Assembly: GCA_025928185.1 (NCBI GenBank)
Contig: JAICKA010000018.1
Coordinates: 1 to 41,974 of the forward strand
Origin: Gemmatimonadaceae bacterium
GTDB lineage: Bacteria; Gemmatimonadota; Gemmatimonadetes; Gemmatimonadales; Gemmatimonadaceae
Direction of reading: 5' to 3'
DNA length: 41,974 bases
The stretch's first letter is position 1; each line of letters begins with the position of its first letter. The position numbers and the translations under genes are program-made. The notes under the pieces are model-generated. The model made no database searches and had not been told where the DNA came from. It worked only from the letters and a program-made list of their open reading frames with translations. Of the stretch, positions 33,767 through 41,705 are shown piece by piece.

Positions 33767-34825
33767 ATGACGGATCGAGCACGCGGCGCCGCGAACACGC
33801 GTGAGGAGCTCTTTCGCCTCACCGCGTTCGCGCGCTGCGCCGGCTGAGCGGCCAAGCTGGGTCCGGGCGACCTCACGCGCGCGCTCGGTGGTCTTCCCGT
33901 GCAGTCGGATCCGCGCCTGATCGTGGGGCGCGAGACCTTCGACGACGCGGGGATCTTCGTGCTGTCCGACGATCTCGCCCTGGTCCAGACGGTGGATTTC
34001 TTCGCGCCGATCGTCGACGACCCATATCTGTTCGGGCAGATCGCCGCGGCCAACGCGCTCTCCGACGTCTATGCGATGGGCGGCGAGCCGCTGACCGCGA
34101 TGAACATCGTCGGATTTCCCACCGCCGCGCTGCCGATTACCGTGCTCACCGACATCCTGCGCGGCGCGCAGGACAAGGTGCACGAGGCGGGCGCCGTGAT
34201 CGTCGGTGGCCACAGCATCATCGACGAAGAATTGAAGTTTGGGCTTTCCGTGACTGGCCGCGTGCATCCGGCACGAATTCTCAGCAATGCCAATGCATCG
34301 GTCGGCGATCGGCTCGTGCTCACCAAGCCGCTCGGCACCGGGATCCTCGCCACGGTCGGCAAAGCTGGCGAGCTCGGCGTCGCTGAAGCCGAGGCGCTGC
34401 ACGCCTCGATGGGTCAGCTCAACCGCGAAGCCAGCCGTGCGGCCCTCGAGATGAACGCACGCTGCGCCACCGACATCACCGGCTTTGGTCTGCTCGGCCA
34501 CGCGTCGCACATTGCCGCTGCAAGTAGTGTGACGCTTCTCATCGACACGCGACGTGTGCCCGTCCTTCCCGGAGCACTCGAAGCCGCCGTGCGCGGCGTG
34601 CGAACCGGTGGTGCCGAGCGCAACGCGACGTACCTCGAGCCGCTGGTCGACTGGAGCGGAAGCACGGACGCGTTGCGCGCCGTGCTCGTCGATCCGCAGA
34701 CGTCCGGTGGGCTGCTCGTCGCCGTGCCTCGTGATCGTGCGCGCGACTATGTTTCCCTCGTTCAGGGGGCCGTCGAGATCGGCGAGGTAGTATCGCGCCG
34801 ACAGTTCGGGCTCGTGCTTGCGTGA
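33767..34825 (+). CDS. selD: Selenide, water dikinase SelD, a selenoprotein with in-frame TGA
   Basis: SelD makes selenophosphate from selenide and ATP for selenocysteine and selenouridine. The reading frame runs from ATG 33767 (MTDRARGAANTREELFRLTAFARCAG) through TGA at 33845-33847 into AAKLGPGDL and on to LVLA at 34825, giving 352 residues if TGA is read as Sec27. SelD proteins carry Cys or Sec just here (GC/U-x-x-K), and Lys30 follows. Further marks are QTVDFFAPIVDDPYLFGQI, ANALSDVYAMGGEPLTAMN, GGHSI and DPQTSGGLLVAV. Automatic callers would start at the internal GTG 33899 and lose the active site. tRNA-Sec follows seven bases later. Confidence 0.95.
33859..33873 (+). promoter_or_regulatory. 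SECIS-like hairpin after the selD TGA
   Basis: GGGTC (33859-33863) pairs with GACCT (33869-33873) around the loop CGGGC, giving four Watson-Crick pairs and one G-T. The loop starts 17 nt after the TGA and has G at its second place, as in the bacterial SECIS rule. SelB binding is inferred. Confidence 0.55.
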
Positions 34826-34832
34826 CCTCAAT

Positions 34833-34930
34833 GGGAGTGGATGGAGCCTGGTGGCTCTCACGGTCTTCAAAACCGTTCGCGACCTGACCATGTCGGGTTG
34901 GGTGGGTTCGATTCCCATGCACTCCCGCCA
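34833..34930 (+). tRNA. selC: tRNA-Sec (anticodon TCA)
   Basis: This 98-nt tRNA has acceptor GGGAGTG (34833-34839) pairing with CACTCCC (34920-34926), discriminator G and encoded CCA (34928-34930). The anticodon stem ACGGT/ACCGT (34860-34876) holds loop CTTCAAA with TCA at 34867-34869. A long variable arm (CCTGAC/GTCGGG) and an extended D stem are typical of tRNA-Sec. It starts seven bases after selD and has no room for its own promoter, so it is probably co-transcribed with selD. Confidence 0.96.
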
Positions 34931-34981
34931 CGCTGCATCGGCCGGTCGCGTTCCAGTCGAAGTCTTCGCCATTCGTATTTC

Positions 34982-35557
34982 GTGAAGCCATTGTCGCGTG
35001 TCGCAACGCTCCTCGTGCTCGCCGTCGCGGTGTTGCCGCTGGCTGCTCGTGCGCGACCACTCGCGGCGCAGCAGCCCGACAGCGCGCGGCAGTTCAGCCG
35101 GGACACGATCGCGGCGGACTCGGTCAAACCCCCGCTCACGCCCGCGCGCGCCTTTCTGTATTCGTTCATTGCGCCAGGGCTGGGGCAGAGCATCCTCGGA
35201 CGGCACAAGGCGGCGGCAGGCTTTCTCCTCGTCGAGGCGATTTCAGCGATCATGATTCGTGAATCGGCCGCCGACGTGCACGAAGCGCGGCGCATCCAGG
35301 ACGACACGATCGTCAACTCGTACGTCGATGGACTCGGTCAGCCGTCTCTGCAGGTCGCAGCGCCGCAATTCAACGGGGCGTACGTGCACGCGCGCCAGGC
35401 GCACGTCGAAGACTGGATCGCGCTGCTCGTTGCCAACCATCTACTCGCCGGTGTCGACGCATTCGTCGCGGCCAATCTCTGGGACGTCGGCGCGCACCTG
35501 GGACTGCGCCTCGCGCCGGGCAGCGCGACGATGACCGCTTCACTCAAGTTGCGATGA
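34982..35557 (+). CDS. Exported DUF5683-like protein
   Basis: This protein of about 191 residues starts most likely at GTG 34982, giving the signal peptide VKPLSRVATLLVLAVAVLPLAARARPLAA. The mature part has PARAFLYSFIAPGLGQSILGRHKAAAGFLLVEAISAIM, the Pro/Gly-rich membrane hairpin of DUF5683-like proteins, and a later hydrophobic DWIALLVANHLLAGVDAFVAANLW. The open frame upstream runs through tRNA-Sec and is not coding. No ATG fits, so the start is uncertain. Its stop overlaps murI by four bases. Confidence 0.7.
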   Translation: MKPLSRVATLLVLAVAVLPLAARARPLAAQQPDSARQFSRDTIAADSVKPPLTPARAFLYSFIAPGLGQSILGRHKAAAGFLLVEAISAIMIRESAADVHEARRIQDDTIVNSYVDGLGQPSLQVAAPQFNGAYVHARQAHVEDWIALLVANHLLAGVDAFVAANLWDVGAHLGLRLAPGSATMTASLKLR

Positions 35558-36360
35558 CGGACAATTCCGCGCCGGTTGGCGTGTTCGACTCGGGGATCGG
35601 CGGCCTCACCGTCGCGCAGGAAGTGATCCGGCAGCTTCCTCACGAGAGCGTCATCTACTTCGGCGACACGGCGCGTGTTCCGTACGGCCCGAAGAGTCCC
35701 GACACCGTGCGCCGCTACAGTCGCGAGATCGCCGCGTTCCTCGGTGAGCAGGGCGTCAAGAGCATCGTGATCGCCTGCAATACGGCGACGGCCCACGCGC
35801 TCGGCGTGCTTCGCGAGGAGCTCGAGATGCCGGTGATCGGTGTCGTCGAGCCTGGCGCGCGCGCCGCCGTGGCTGCGACGCGTGGCGGACACATTGGCGT
35901 GATTGGAACGGTGGGAACGATCAAGTCTGGCGCATACGAGCGCGCCATTCGCGCCATCGAGCCGGACGTGATGATCACGGCGCGTGCCTGTCCGCTGTTC
36001 GTGCCGCTCGTCGAGGAAGGCTGGACCGACCACGACGCGACGCGCCTCATTGCGCGCGAATATCTCGAGCCGATGCTCGACGCCGAAATCGACACGCTCG
36101 TGCTGGGCTGCACGCACTACCCGCTGCTCAAGCCGTTGCTGCGCGACGTGCTCGGGCCCGACGTCCGGCTGATCGACAGCGCCGAGGAAACGGCGGCGGA
36201 AACGGCGCGCACGCTCAACGAGGCGCAACTCGCGGCCGCCCCGGGTGCCGATCCCGCCTATCGGTTCATCGCCTCTGACGATCCCCTGCAATTCCTACAG
36301 CTGGGGCAGCGCTTCCTTGGCGCGACGATGGAAGGCGTGGAGATCCGAACTCTCGGCTGA
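35554..36360 (+). CDS. murI: Glutamate racemase
   Basis: This 268-residue enzyme makes D-glutamate for peptidoglycan. The two catalytic cysteines are C75 in IACNTATAHAL and C186 in LGCTHYPLLKP; VGVFDSGIGGLTVAQEV and YFGDTARVPYGPKSPDTV are standard. The ATG overlaps the upstream stop (ATGA). The last 66 bases overlap the 3' end of the converging lpxH. Confidence 0.97.
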   Translation: MTDNSAPVGVFDSGIGGLTVAQEVIRQLPHESVIYFGDTARVPYGPKSPDTVRRYSREIAAFLGEQGVKSIVIACNTATAHALGVLREELEMPVIGVVEPGARAAVAATRGGHIGVIGTVGTIKSGAYERAIRAIEPDVMITARACPLFVPLVEEGWTDHDATRLIAREYLEPMLDAEIDTLVLGCTHYPLLKPLLRDVLGPDVRLIDSAEETAAETARTLNEAQLAAAPGADPAYRFIASDDPLQFLQLGQRFLGATMEGVEIRTLG

Positions 36361-37080
36361 CCCATTCCACTGGCGCAGCGCAATGTGATCGTCGCGCACG
36401 CAGAGGAACGTGGGCGCGTCGAGCCACGAGCCCGGATTGCCGTACACGGTTCCACCAGGGAGTCGCTCGAGCGTGGCAACGTGCGAGTGGCCGAAGACGA
36501 TCGCGTCGAGCGTGTGGTCTGCCGATTCCGCCCGAACCGCCGCGTCGCGCAGCCCGCGTCCTTCATCGCGCGCAACGTACGTGCGACTGGCGTGGGAGCT
36601 GTGCGTGGCAAGCGGCGTCGCGAGGTCCGGATGCAGCCATCGAAACGATCGAATCGCCAGCCGATTGCGCAACAGACGGCGGAGCATTCGATAGCGCTTG
36701 TCTTCGCGGGGCCGCAACCCATCGCCATGTTCGATGCGCACGCGCCAACCGGCGATGTCGCCGACCCACGGCCCAAAACGATAGTCGACGCCGGCGTCGT
36801 CGCGCAGGATCTCGCCGCCCCAGCAATCGTGATTGCCGGCGATCATCAGCACGGGCACGCCGGCGTCGTGCAGATCCGCGAGCGCGGCCAGCGCACGAAA
36901 GCCTTGTCGCGGGATCACCGTACGCCACTCGAACCAGAACTCGAACAGATCGCCGTTGACGACCAACGACCCGCCGGTCTCACCGACGTGTCGAAAGAAC
37001 GATACGACGGCTCGCTCGACGTCGTCCGGCGCGAACCCGAGGTGCGCATCCGACATGATGTAGCACGGCGCTCTCAGCAC
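36295..37080 (-). CDS. lpxH: UDP-2,3-diacylglucosamine diphosphatase LpxH-like
   Basis: This 261-residue calcineurin-like phosphoesterase has all five metal motifs: MSDAHLG, NGDLFEFWF, GNHDCWGG, EHGDGL and FGHSHVA. The NGDLFEFW and RxLRN segments fit LpxH, which cuts UDP-2,3-diacyl-GlcN to lipid X in lipid A synthesis. It starts with GTG at 37080, because the motif MSDAHLG needs the residues ahead of it. The gene converges with murI and shares 66 bases with it; it diverges from the thioesterase gene with 63 bp between. Confidence 0.85.
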   Translation of the reverse strand: MLRAPCYIMSDAHLGFAPDDVERAVVSFFRHVGETGGSLVVNGDLFEFWFEWRTVIPRQGFRALAALADLHDAGVPVLMIAGNHDCWGGEILRDDAGVDYRFGPWVGDIAGWRVRIEHGDGLRPREDKRYRMLRRLLRNRLAIRSFRWLHPDLATPLATHSSHASRTYVARDEGRGLRDAAVRAESADHTLDAIVFGHSHVATLERLPGGTVYGNPGSWLDAPTFLCVRDDHIALRQWNGSAESSDLHAFHRRAKEALPQL

Positions 37081-37143
37081 GCCCCAAGTCTATCCGACGT
37101 TGGTTCGCTTTACAAACGCGTCACGGCCGACGATCTTCGCCCT

Positions 37144-37578
37144 GTGACTTCAGCGCCGTCCGCCGGATCGCCGACCACGCCGTATCATGATGTCGACTTT
37201 CGTGTTCGTTATGCGGAAACGGATCAGATGGGCGTCGTGTATCACACGAATTATCTCGTGTGGTGCGAAGTCGGGCGCACGGACTTCATTCGCGCGCGCG
37301 GCATGAGCTACGCAGATATCGAACGCGCCGGCGTCGGACTCGCGGTCTCCGAGCTGTCGGCGCGGTTCCACGGCGCGGCACGGTACGACGATCTCATTCG
37401 GGTCCGCACGACGCTTGCCGACATCCGCTCGCGCGGCATGACCTTCGAGTACGCGATCACGAACGCCGAAACGGGTGCTCGCCTGGTCACGGCGCGCACA
37501 TCCCTGGTGTCGATCGACCGGGAGGGCCGTCCTGTCTCGCTGCCGCCGTCCATTCGCGCGCTGTTCGAGCCGACATGA
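37144..37578 (+). CDS. Acyl-CoA thioesterase, 4HBT/YbgC type
   Basis: This 144-residue hotdog-fold enzyme carries the YbgC signature RVRYAETDQMGVVYHTNYLVWCEVGRTDF, with the active-site Asp. Such enzymes split short or medium acyl-CoA and are often linked to the Tol-Pal or phospholipid machinery. The start is the GTG at 37144; residues ahead of YHDVDFRV are a loose tail. It overlaps the next lipoprotein gene by four bases. Confidence 0.88.
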   Translation: MTSAPSAGSPTTPYHDVDFRVRYAETDQMGVVYHTNYLVWCEVGRTDFIRARGMSYADIERAGVGLAVSELSARFHGAARYDDLIRVRTTLADIRSRGMTFEYAITNAETGARLVTARTSLVSIDREGRPVSLPPSIRALFEPT

Positions 37579-38216
37579 TGCGCCGGATCATTGGTGCCGC
37601 GCTGCTGCCGCTCGCCGCGGCCTGTGCGCCGCGCCTGTCGCCATTGGCCGGCGTGCCCGTTCCGGTCAGCCGAATGCCCGAGGCGACCTTGCCCGCTGGC
37701 CATCACCGGATCGTCTTCGACTGGCAGCTCCAGGACCAGGAGATCTCGGGCAAGGGAGAAGGCGTCGCGCGAATTGCGTCGCCGGACAGCGCTCGTCTCG
37801 ATTTCTTTCTCGGCGGCGGCTTTGGTGGCGGCGGTGCCGCGTTGCTGATCGGCGACACCGTGCAGGTTCCAGGTCCGTCGCTCGTGCGAAAGCTCGTCCC
37901 GCCGCCGGCGTTGCTCTGGGCGGCGCTCGGTCGTGTCGCGTTGCCAAATCTCGCCGATACCGTCCTTCGTATCGACGGATCGACACTGCGCGTCGACATC
38001 GGCAACCCGGTTGCGTGGCGGCTCACCTTTCGGGACGATACGCTGACGCGGGTTGAACGGGTCGACGGCGGCCGGGTACGGGAATGGGTCGAACGCAGCG
38101 ATGCCACGCATCTGCAATACCATGACGTGGGCTCGCGGCGCTCGTTGCGACTCACGATCACTCGAATGGACGAGGTCCCGGAGTTCGATGCGTCGACGTG
38201 GCACCTGGATCGCTAG
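37575..38216 (+). CDS. Lipoprotein, LolA/LolB-like, uncertain
   Basis: This 213-residue protein starts MMRRIIGAALLPLAAACAPRLSP, with a lipobox-like AAAC at residue 17. The mature part (HHRIVFDWQLQDQEISGKGEGVARIASPDSARLDFF) has the beta-strand pattern of outer-membrane lipoprotein sorting or DUF4292-like proteins, including a Gly-rich run GGGFGGGGAAL. The resemblance is weak. It overlaps the thioesterase (ATGA) and lptE (29 nt), and its place ahead of lptE suggests an envelope role. Confidence 0.65.
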   Translation: MMRRIIGAALLPLAAACAPRLSPLAGVPVPVSRMPEATLPAGHHRIVFDWQLQDQEISGKGEGVARIASPDSARLDFFLGGGFGGGGAALLIGDTVQVPGPSLVRKLVPPPALLWAALGRVALPNLADTVLRIDGSTLRVDIGNPVAWRLTFRDDTLTRVERVDGGRVREWVERSDATHLQYHDVGSRRSLRLTITRMDEVPEFDASTWHLDR

Positions 38217-38685
38217 TCTCGCGCTGCTTGGTCTCGCTGGATGCTGGTACAGCTTTGCCGGCGGCGGTCTGCCGCCGCACATCCACACCATGGCTATCAC
38301 GACCTTCGACAATCAAACGGCGTCGCCCGACATCCCGAAGGAGCTGTATGACACCTTGCACGCCGAGCTCGATCGGCGTCTGGGTGTGCGCGATGCGCCG
38401 CAGGAGCGGGCCGATGCGCTCGTGCGCGGCGTCATTCAATCGTACGAGGCCGACGTTCCCGTGGGCTTCAGCGCGAATTCGAAACAGTCCGAAACGGCCC
38501 AGCGGCAGCTCGAGATTACGGTGGAAATCGAGATCGTCGACCAATCGAACGGGCACGTGCTCTATCAGAACAAGGCGCTCCGCGCCGAGGCTTCATATCC
38601 GGAGCGTGCCGAGGAGACCGGTCGCGCCCAGGCCATCAAGAAGATCGTCCAGACGATCGTCGAGGGAGTGCAGAGCAATTGGTGA
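38188..38685 (+). CDS. lptE: LPS-assembly lipoprotein LptE-like
   Basis: This 165-residue protein starts MRRRGTWIASLALLGLAGCWYSFAGGGLPPHI: a signal with lipobox LAGC, then the YSFxGxxLPPHI region seen in LptE. IHTMAITTFDNQTASPDIPKELYDTLHAELDRRL follows. LptE plugs the LptD barrel that inserts LPS in the outer membrane. The ATG has GGAG five bases upstream. LptD is not in the window. It overlaps the gene before by 29 bases. Confidence 0.85.
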   Translation: MRRRGTWIASLALLGLAGCWYSFAGGGLPPHIHTMAITTFDNQTASPDIPKELYDTLHAELDRRLGVRDAPQERADALVRGVIQSYEADVPVGFSANSKQSETAQRQLEITVEIEIVDQSNGHVLYQNKALRAEASYPERAEETGRAQAIKKIVQTIVEGVQSNW

Positions 38686-39032
38686 CACCGCGTGGCGGGG
38701 CCAGCTCGATCGGCTGTCTGTTCAGCCTTCTGATCGTTGCCGTCGTCATCTACTTCGGCGTCAACATCGGCGAGGTGTACTGGCGGTACTACCAGTACGA
38801 GGACGATATGCGCCAGCAGGTGCGCTTCGCGTCGCACAAGACGAACGACGAGATTCTCACGGAGCTGCGAGCGCAGGCGGACTCGCTCTCGCTGCCCGAC
38901 GCGGCTGGCCAAGTCACGATTCGTCGCTCGCAGACCATGATCTCGGTCGAATCGGAGTACTACGAGACGGTCGAGCTGCCACTGTACGCCCGCGAGTTCC
39001 TCTTTCAACCCCACGCCGAAGGCCCGCTTTGA
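38679..39032 (+). CDS. Small membrane protein, DUF4845-like
   Basis: This protein of 116-117 residues has one N-terminal span (GCLFSLLIVAVVIYFGVNIG) and a C-terminal domain with YQYEDDMRQQVRFA and a late beta hairpin (TMISVESEYYETVELPLYAREFLFQP), resembling DUF4845. It may start at TTG 38679 or GTG 38682. It overlaps lptE and, by four bases (TTGA), the adenylyltransferase gene. Confidence 0.65.
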   Translation: MVTPRGGASSIGCLFSLLIVAVVIYFGVNIGEVYWRYYQYEDDMRQQVRFASHKTNDEILTELRAQADSLSLPDAAGQVTIRRSQTMISVESEYYETVELPLYAREFLFQPHAEGPL

Positions 39033-39511
39033 GCCTGGCGGACGATCCCGTTCGCAAAATCATGGGATGGGACGAGGCACGACGGTGGCGCGCGGCCTTG
39101 ACCGGACGAGTCGTCTTGACCAACGGCGTATTCGATCTGCTTCATCCCGGCCACATCGACGTGCTGCTCGGCGCGCGCCGGCACGGAGATGTGCTCGTCG
39201 TCGCCGTCAATAGCGACGACTCGGTGCGGCGCCTCAAGGGACCTGAGCGTCCGGTCCGAACCGCCGCCGAACGCTGTTATGTGCTCGCCGCGCTCGAGAT
39301 GGTCGATGCCGTCGTCGTGTTCGATCAGGACACGCCGCTCGAGCTGATCGTCGCATTGCGTCCCGACGTCCTCGTGAAGGGTGGTGATTATACTGAGGCG
39401 GCGATCGTCGGCGCGCGCGAGGTGCGCGCCTCCGGCGGCGAGGTCATCGTCATCCCGATCACCCCCGGCCATTCCACTACCAGCACCATCGAGCGCCTTC
39501 GTGCCCACTGA
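39029..39511 (+). CDS. D-glycero-beta-D-manno-heptose 1-phosphate adenylyltransferase (RfaE2/HldE C-domain type)
   Basis: This 160-residue cytidylyltransferase-fold protein has [19 protein letters not shown] (HxGH site), [17 protein letters not shown] and [18 protein letters not shown], matching the adenylyltransferase half of HldE. It makes ADP-heptose for the LPS core. It stands alone here without the kinase half. The start is TTG at 39029, as the [11 protein letters not shown] segment matches the family start; ATG 39062 is the alternative. It ends inside the start of rph. Confidence 0.87.
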   Translation: MSLADDPVRKIMGWDEARRWRAALTGRVVLTNGVFDLLHPGHIDVLLGARRHGDVLVVAVNSDDSVRRLKGPERPVRTAAERCYVLAALEMVDAVVVFDQDTPLELIVALRPDVLVKGGDYTEAAIVGAREVRASGGEVIVIPITPGHSTTSTIERLRAH

Positions 39512-40229
39512 ACCAGCTGCCCCGCGCACCGCGCGCGCCGACGACGAGATGCGTCCCGTGACGCTCGAGCGAGGCGTCGCGCCGTATGCCGAAGGATCCT
39601 GTCTCGTCAGCTTCGGCGCGACGCGCGTGTTGTGCACGGCGTCGGTCGAGGAAGGCGTGCCGGGATGGCGGCGCGGGCGCGGCGAAGGGTGGCTCACCGC
39701 CGAGTACGCGATGCTGCCGCGGGCGACACGCACGCGCACGTCGCGCGAGCGCGCGCAGCTTGGCGGGCGCACGCAGGAGATTCAGCGGCTCATCGGCCGC
39801 AGCATCCGCGCCATGCTCGACGACTTCCGATTCGGCGAGTACACGATCAAGCTCGATTGCGACGTGCTGCTCGCCGACGGGGGCACGCGCACCGCGGCGA
39901 TCACGGGCGCGTGCGTCGCCGCAGTCGACGCATTCGATTGGCTCGTGGGGGGCGGACGGATTGCCAACACGCCCGTGCGCCGCCGCGTGGCGGCGGTGAG
40001 CGTGGGCGTGATCGGCACGACGCCGCGACTCGATCTCGAGTACGAGGAGGACGTTCGCGCCGCGGTCGATATGAATGTCGTGATGAGCAGTGAAGGCGGC
40101 TTCGTGGAAGTGCAGGGCACCGGCGAGCACGGCACGTTCGATCGTCGTGAGCTCGATCAATTGCTCGATCTCGCCGTGCGCGGCATCCGGCAGCTCGATA
40201 CGGCGCAGCAGCGCGTGCTCGCCGGGTGA
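39501..40229 (+). CDS. rph: Ribonuclease PH
   Basis: This 242-residue phosphorolytic 3'-5' exonuclease trims tRNA 3' ends. The family marks are [81 protein letters not shown] and [18 protein letters not shown]. It starts at GTG 39501; ATG 39549 would cut into the conserved start. The following gene starts seven bases after its stop. Confidence 0.95.
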   Translation: MPTEPAAPRTARADDEMRPVTLERGVAPYAEGSCLVSFGATRVLCTASVEEGVPGWRRGRGEGWLTAEYAMLPRATRTRTSRERAQLGGRTQEIQRLIGRSIRAMLDDFRFGEYTIKLDCDVLLADGGTRTAAITGACVAAVDAFDWLVGGGRIANTPVRRRVAAVSVGVIGTTPRLDLEYEEDVRAAVDMNVVMSSEGGFVEVQGTGEHGTFDRRELDQLLDLAVRGIRQLDTAQQRVLAG

Positions 40230-40236
40230 CGCACGC

Positions 40237-40923
40237 GTGGCTCTCGATACGCTGCTGATGGCCACGCGCAGCCGTGGCAAGCTGCGCGAGCTGCGTCCGC
40301 TGTTCGCAGCGTTCGGCCTCGACGTCCTGGATCTCGACGAGGCTGGATTGCCCGAGCGCGGCGAGGAGGCCGGGCTCGAGGTGTATGAGACCTTCGAAGC
40401 GAACGCGCTCGCCAAGGCGCGCCACTTTCGTCGCCTTTCCGGATTGCCAACGGTCGCCGACGACTCGGGCCTGGCAGTCGATGCACTGGGCGGCGCACCG
40501 GGCGTGCGCAGCAAACGCTGGAGCGGACGCGAGGATCTGAGCGGGCAAGCATTGGACGACGAGAACAATTGTCTGCTGCTCGAGCGGCTTGCCGGCGCCG
40601 GAGCGACGGCACCCGAAGCGAGGAGCGCTCGATACGTATGCGCCGCGGCGTACGAGGATGGAGCGCGCGAGCTCGTGTGCCGCGGCGAGGTGCGTGGGCG
40701 CATTCTCGACGTGCCGCGCGGAACGGGCGGTTTCGGGTACGATCCGTATTTTTTCTCGGACGAGTTGGAGCACACGTTCGGCGAGGTGAGCGCCGCCGCC
40801 AAGGCGATGGTGAGTCATCGCGCGCGAGCCGTGCGCGCGCTCGTGCGTGCGTTGGCACGCGGGGGCATTGTGCGAGCGTCGGTCGCTGCGTTGCGCGACG
40901 AAACCGAACGCGGCGCCAGTTGA
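40237..40923 (+). CDS. rdgB: Non-canonical purine NTP pyrophosphatase (RdgB/HAM1)
   Basis: This 228-residue enzyme removes dITP, ITP and XTP from the nucleotide pool. It shows LLMATRSRGKLRELRPLF, ETFEANALAKARHF, TVADDSGLAVDALGGAPGVRSKRWSG and TGGFGYDPYFF. It begins at GTG 40237, eight bases after rph; ATG 40258 is too late to keep the first strand. The rph-rdgB pairing is common in bacteria. Confidence 0.94.
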   Translation: MALDTLLMATRSRGKLRELRPLFAAFGLDVLDLDEAGLPERGEEAGLEVYETFEANALAKARHFRRLSGLPTVADDSGLAVDALGGAPGVRSKRWSGREDLSGQALDDENNCLLLERLAGAGATAPEARSARYVCAAAYEDGARELVCRGEVRGRILDVPRGTGGFGYDPYFFSDELEHTFGEVSAAAKAMVSHRARAVRALVRALARGGIVRASVAALRDETERGAS

Positions 40924-40948
40924 TTCCCACTACGTGTTCGGATACATT
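40920..40948 (+). promoter_or_regulatory. Candidate promoter of the tRNA cluster
   Basis: TTGATT (40920-40925) and TACATT (40943-40948) are 17 bases apart, with start near 40955, six bases before tRNA-Pro. It covers the rdgB stop. Confidence 0.5.
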
Positions 40949-40960
40949 GCGAGGCTCACG

Positions 40961-41034
40961 CGGGGCGTAGCGTAGCCTGGTATCGCGCCTGCTTTGGGAG
41001 CAGGAGGTCCCCGGTTCAAATCCGGGCGCCCCGA
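40961..41034 (+). tRNA. tRNA-Pro (anticodon TGG)
   Basis: Acceptor CGGGGCG (40961-40967) pairs with CGCCCCG (41027-41033), discriminator A. The anticodon stem CCTGC/GCAGG holds loop TTTGGGA with TGG. The 3' CCA is not encoded (ACCT follows). Confidence 0.95.
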
Positions 41035-41058
41035 CCTGCGGCACCATCGAGTCTTGAA

Positions 41059-41135
41059 GCGCCAGTAGCTCAGTTGGATAGAGCAACAGCCTTCTAAGCT
41101 GTGGGTCGGGGGTTCGATTCCCTCCTGGCGCGCCA
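41059..41135 (+). tRNA. tRNA-Arg (anticodon TCT)
   Basis: Acceptor GCGCCAG (41059-41065) pairs with CTGGCGC (41125-41131); CCA is encoded at 41133-41135. The anticodon loop CTTCTAA gives TCT, reading AGA/AGG. Confidence 0.95.
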
Positions 41136-41159
41136 TCTTGCTGCTGCGTCTGTTGTGTG

Positions 41160-41232
41160 GGGCCGTTAGCTCAACTGGCAGAGCAAGCGACTCTTAATCG
41201 CTAGGTTGTAGGTTCGATTCCTACACGGCCCA
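41160..41232 (+). tRNA. tRNA-Lys (anticodon CTT)
   Basis: Acceptor GGGCCGT (41160-41166) pairs with ACGGCCC (41225-41231), discriminator A; CCA is not encoded. The anticodon loop CTCTTAA gives CTT, reading AAG. Confidence 0.95.
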
Positions 41233-41431
41233 TGAGTACGGTTGTGCGGAGTATTGTCTTGAGTGTTGTCTGGCGTGTTTCGCGGTGGGAATGCAGTGCG
41301 GATGTGAGGTGAACGGGGGTTGATTGGCGCACTGCAACTCGGTATGATTCAGACCCGCCGCGAACGTTGGAGCGGTGCAGAGTGGTGTGATGTTGCGACG
41401 GGTTTTGGACTGAGTTTTTAGTTGACACCGC

Positions 41432-41460
41432 TTGACGACGCGAGCTGAATTGAGTATGAT
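41432..41460 (+). promoter_or_regulatory. rRNA operon promoter
   Basis: TTGACG (41432-41437) and TATGAT (41455-41460) with a 17-base spacer nearly match the sigma-70 consensus. Transcription would start near 41467, leaving a 16S leader of about 240 nt. No protein gene is seen in 41233-41705. Confidence 0.8.
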
Positions 41461-41507
41461 TAAAGGCTGTCGCTGATGCGACGCCAGAAGTGATTGCAGG
41501 TGAGTAA

Positions 41508-41525
41508 CGCTGTTTGATAATTGAA
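41508..41525 (+). promoter_or_regulatory. boxA-like antitermination site in the 16S leader
   Basis: CGCTGTTTGATAATTGAA resembles the boxA stretch of other rRNA leaders (GCTCTTTAACAATT in E. coli). It lies 41 bases after the expected transcription start. NusB/S10 and NusA would act here. Confidence 0.55.
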
Positions 41526-41705
41526 TTTGGGAATCTGGATGTGCGAGGCGAACTCGTCGATCCGCGGTCCGTTCGGGGCAGCGGGGAGAGTTCAACCGAA
41601 CATTCTGTGATTCGGACACGCTGTCTTATGCGATGCGTCTGCGGCTTGCCGTGGGCGGATCAATAACAGCGTGAGACAGCGGGGTCTGACGAGCTTTTTC
41701 GAATT

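Noticed and set aside
33899-34825. SelD starting at the internal GTG 33899
   Set aside because: It would remove the catalytic Cys/Sec and the conserved Lys; the longer frame with TGA as Sec explains the sequence.
34841-34981. N-terminal extension of the DUF5683-like protein
   Set aside because: It would be translated from tRNA-Sec; the signal peptide starts at GTG 34982.
41422-41460. TTGACA at 41422 as the -35 of the rRNA promoter
   Set aside because: The spacing to TATGAT is 27 bases; TTGACG at 41432 has the right 17.
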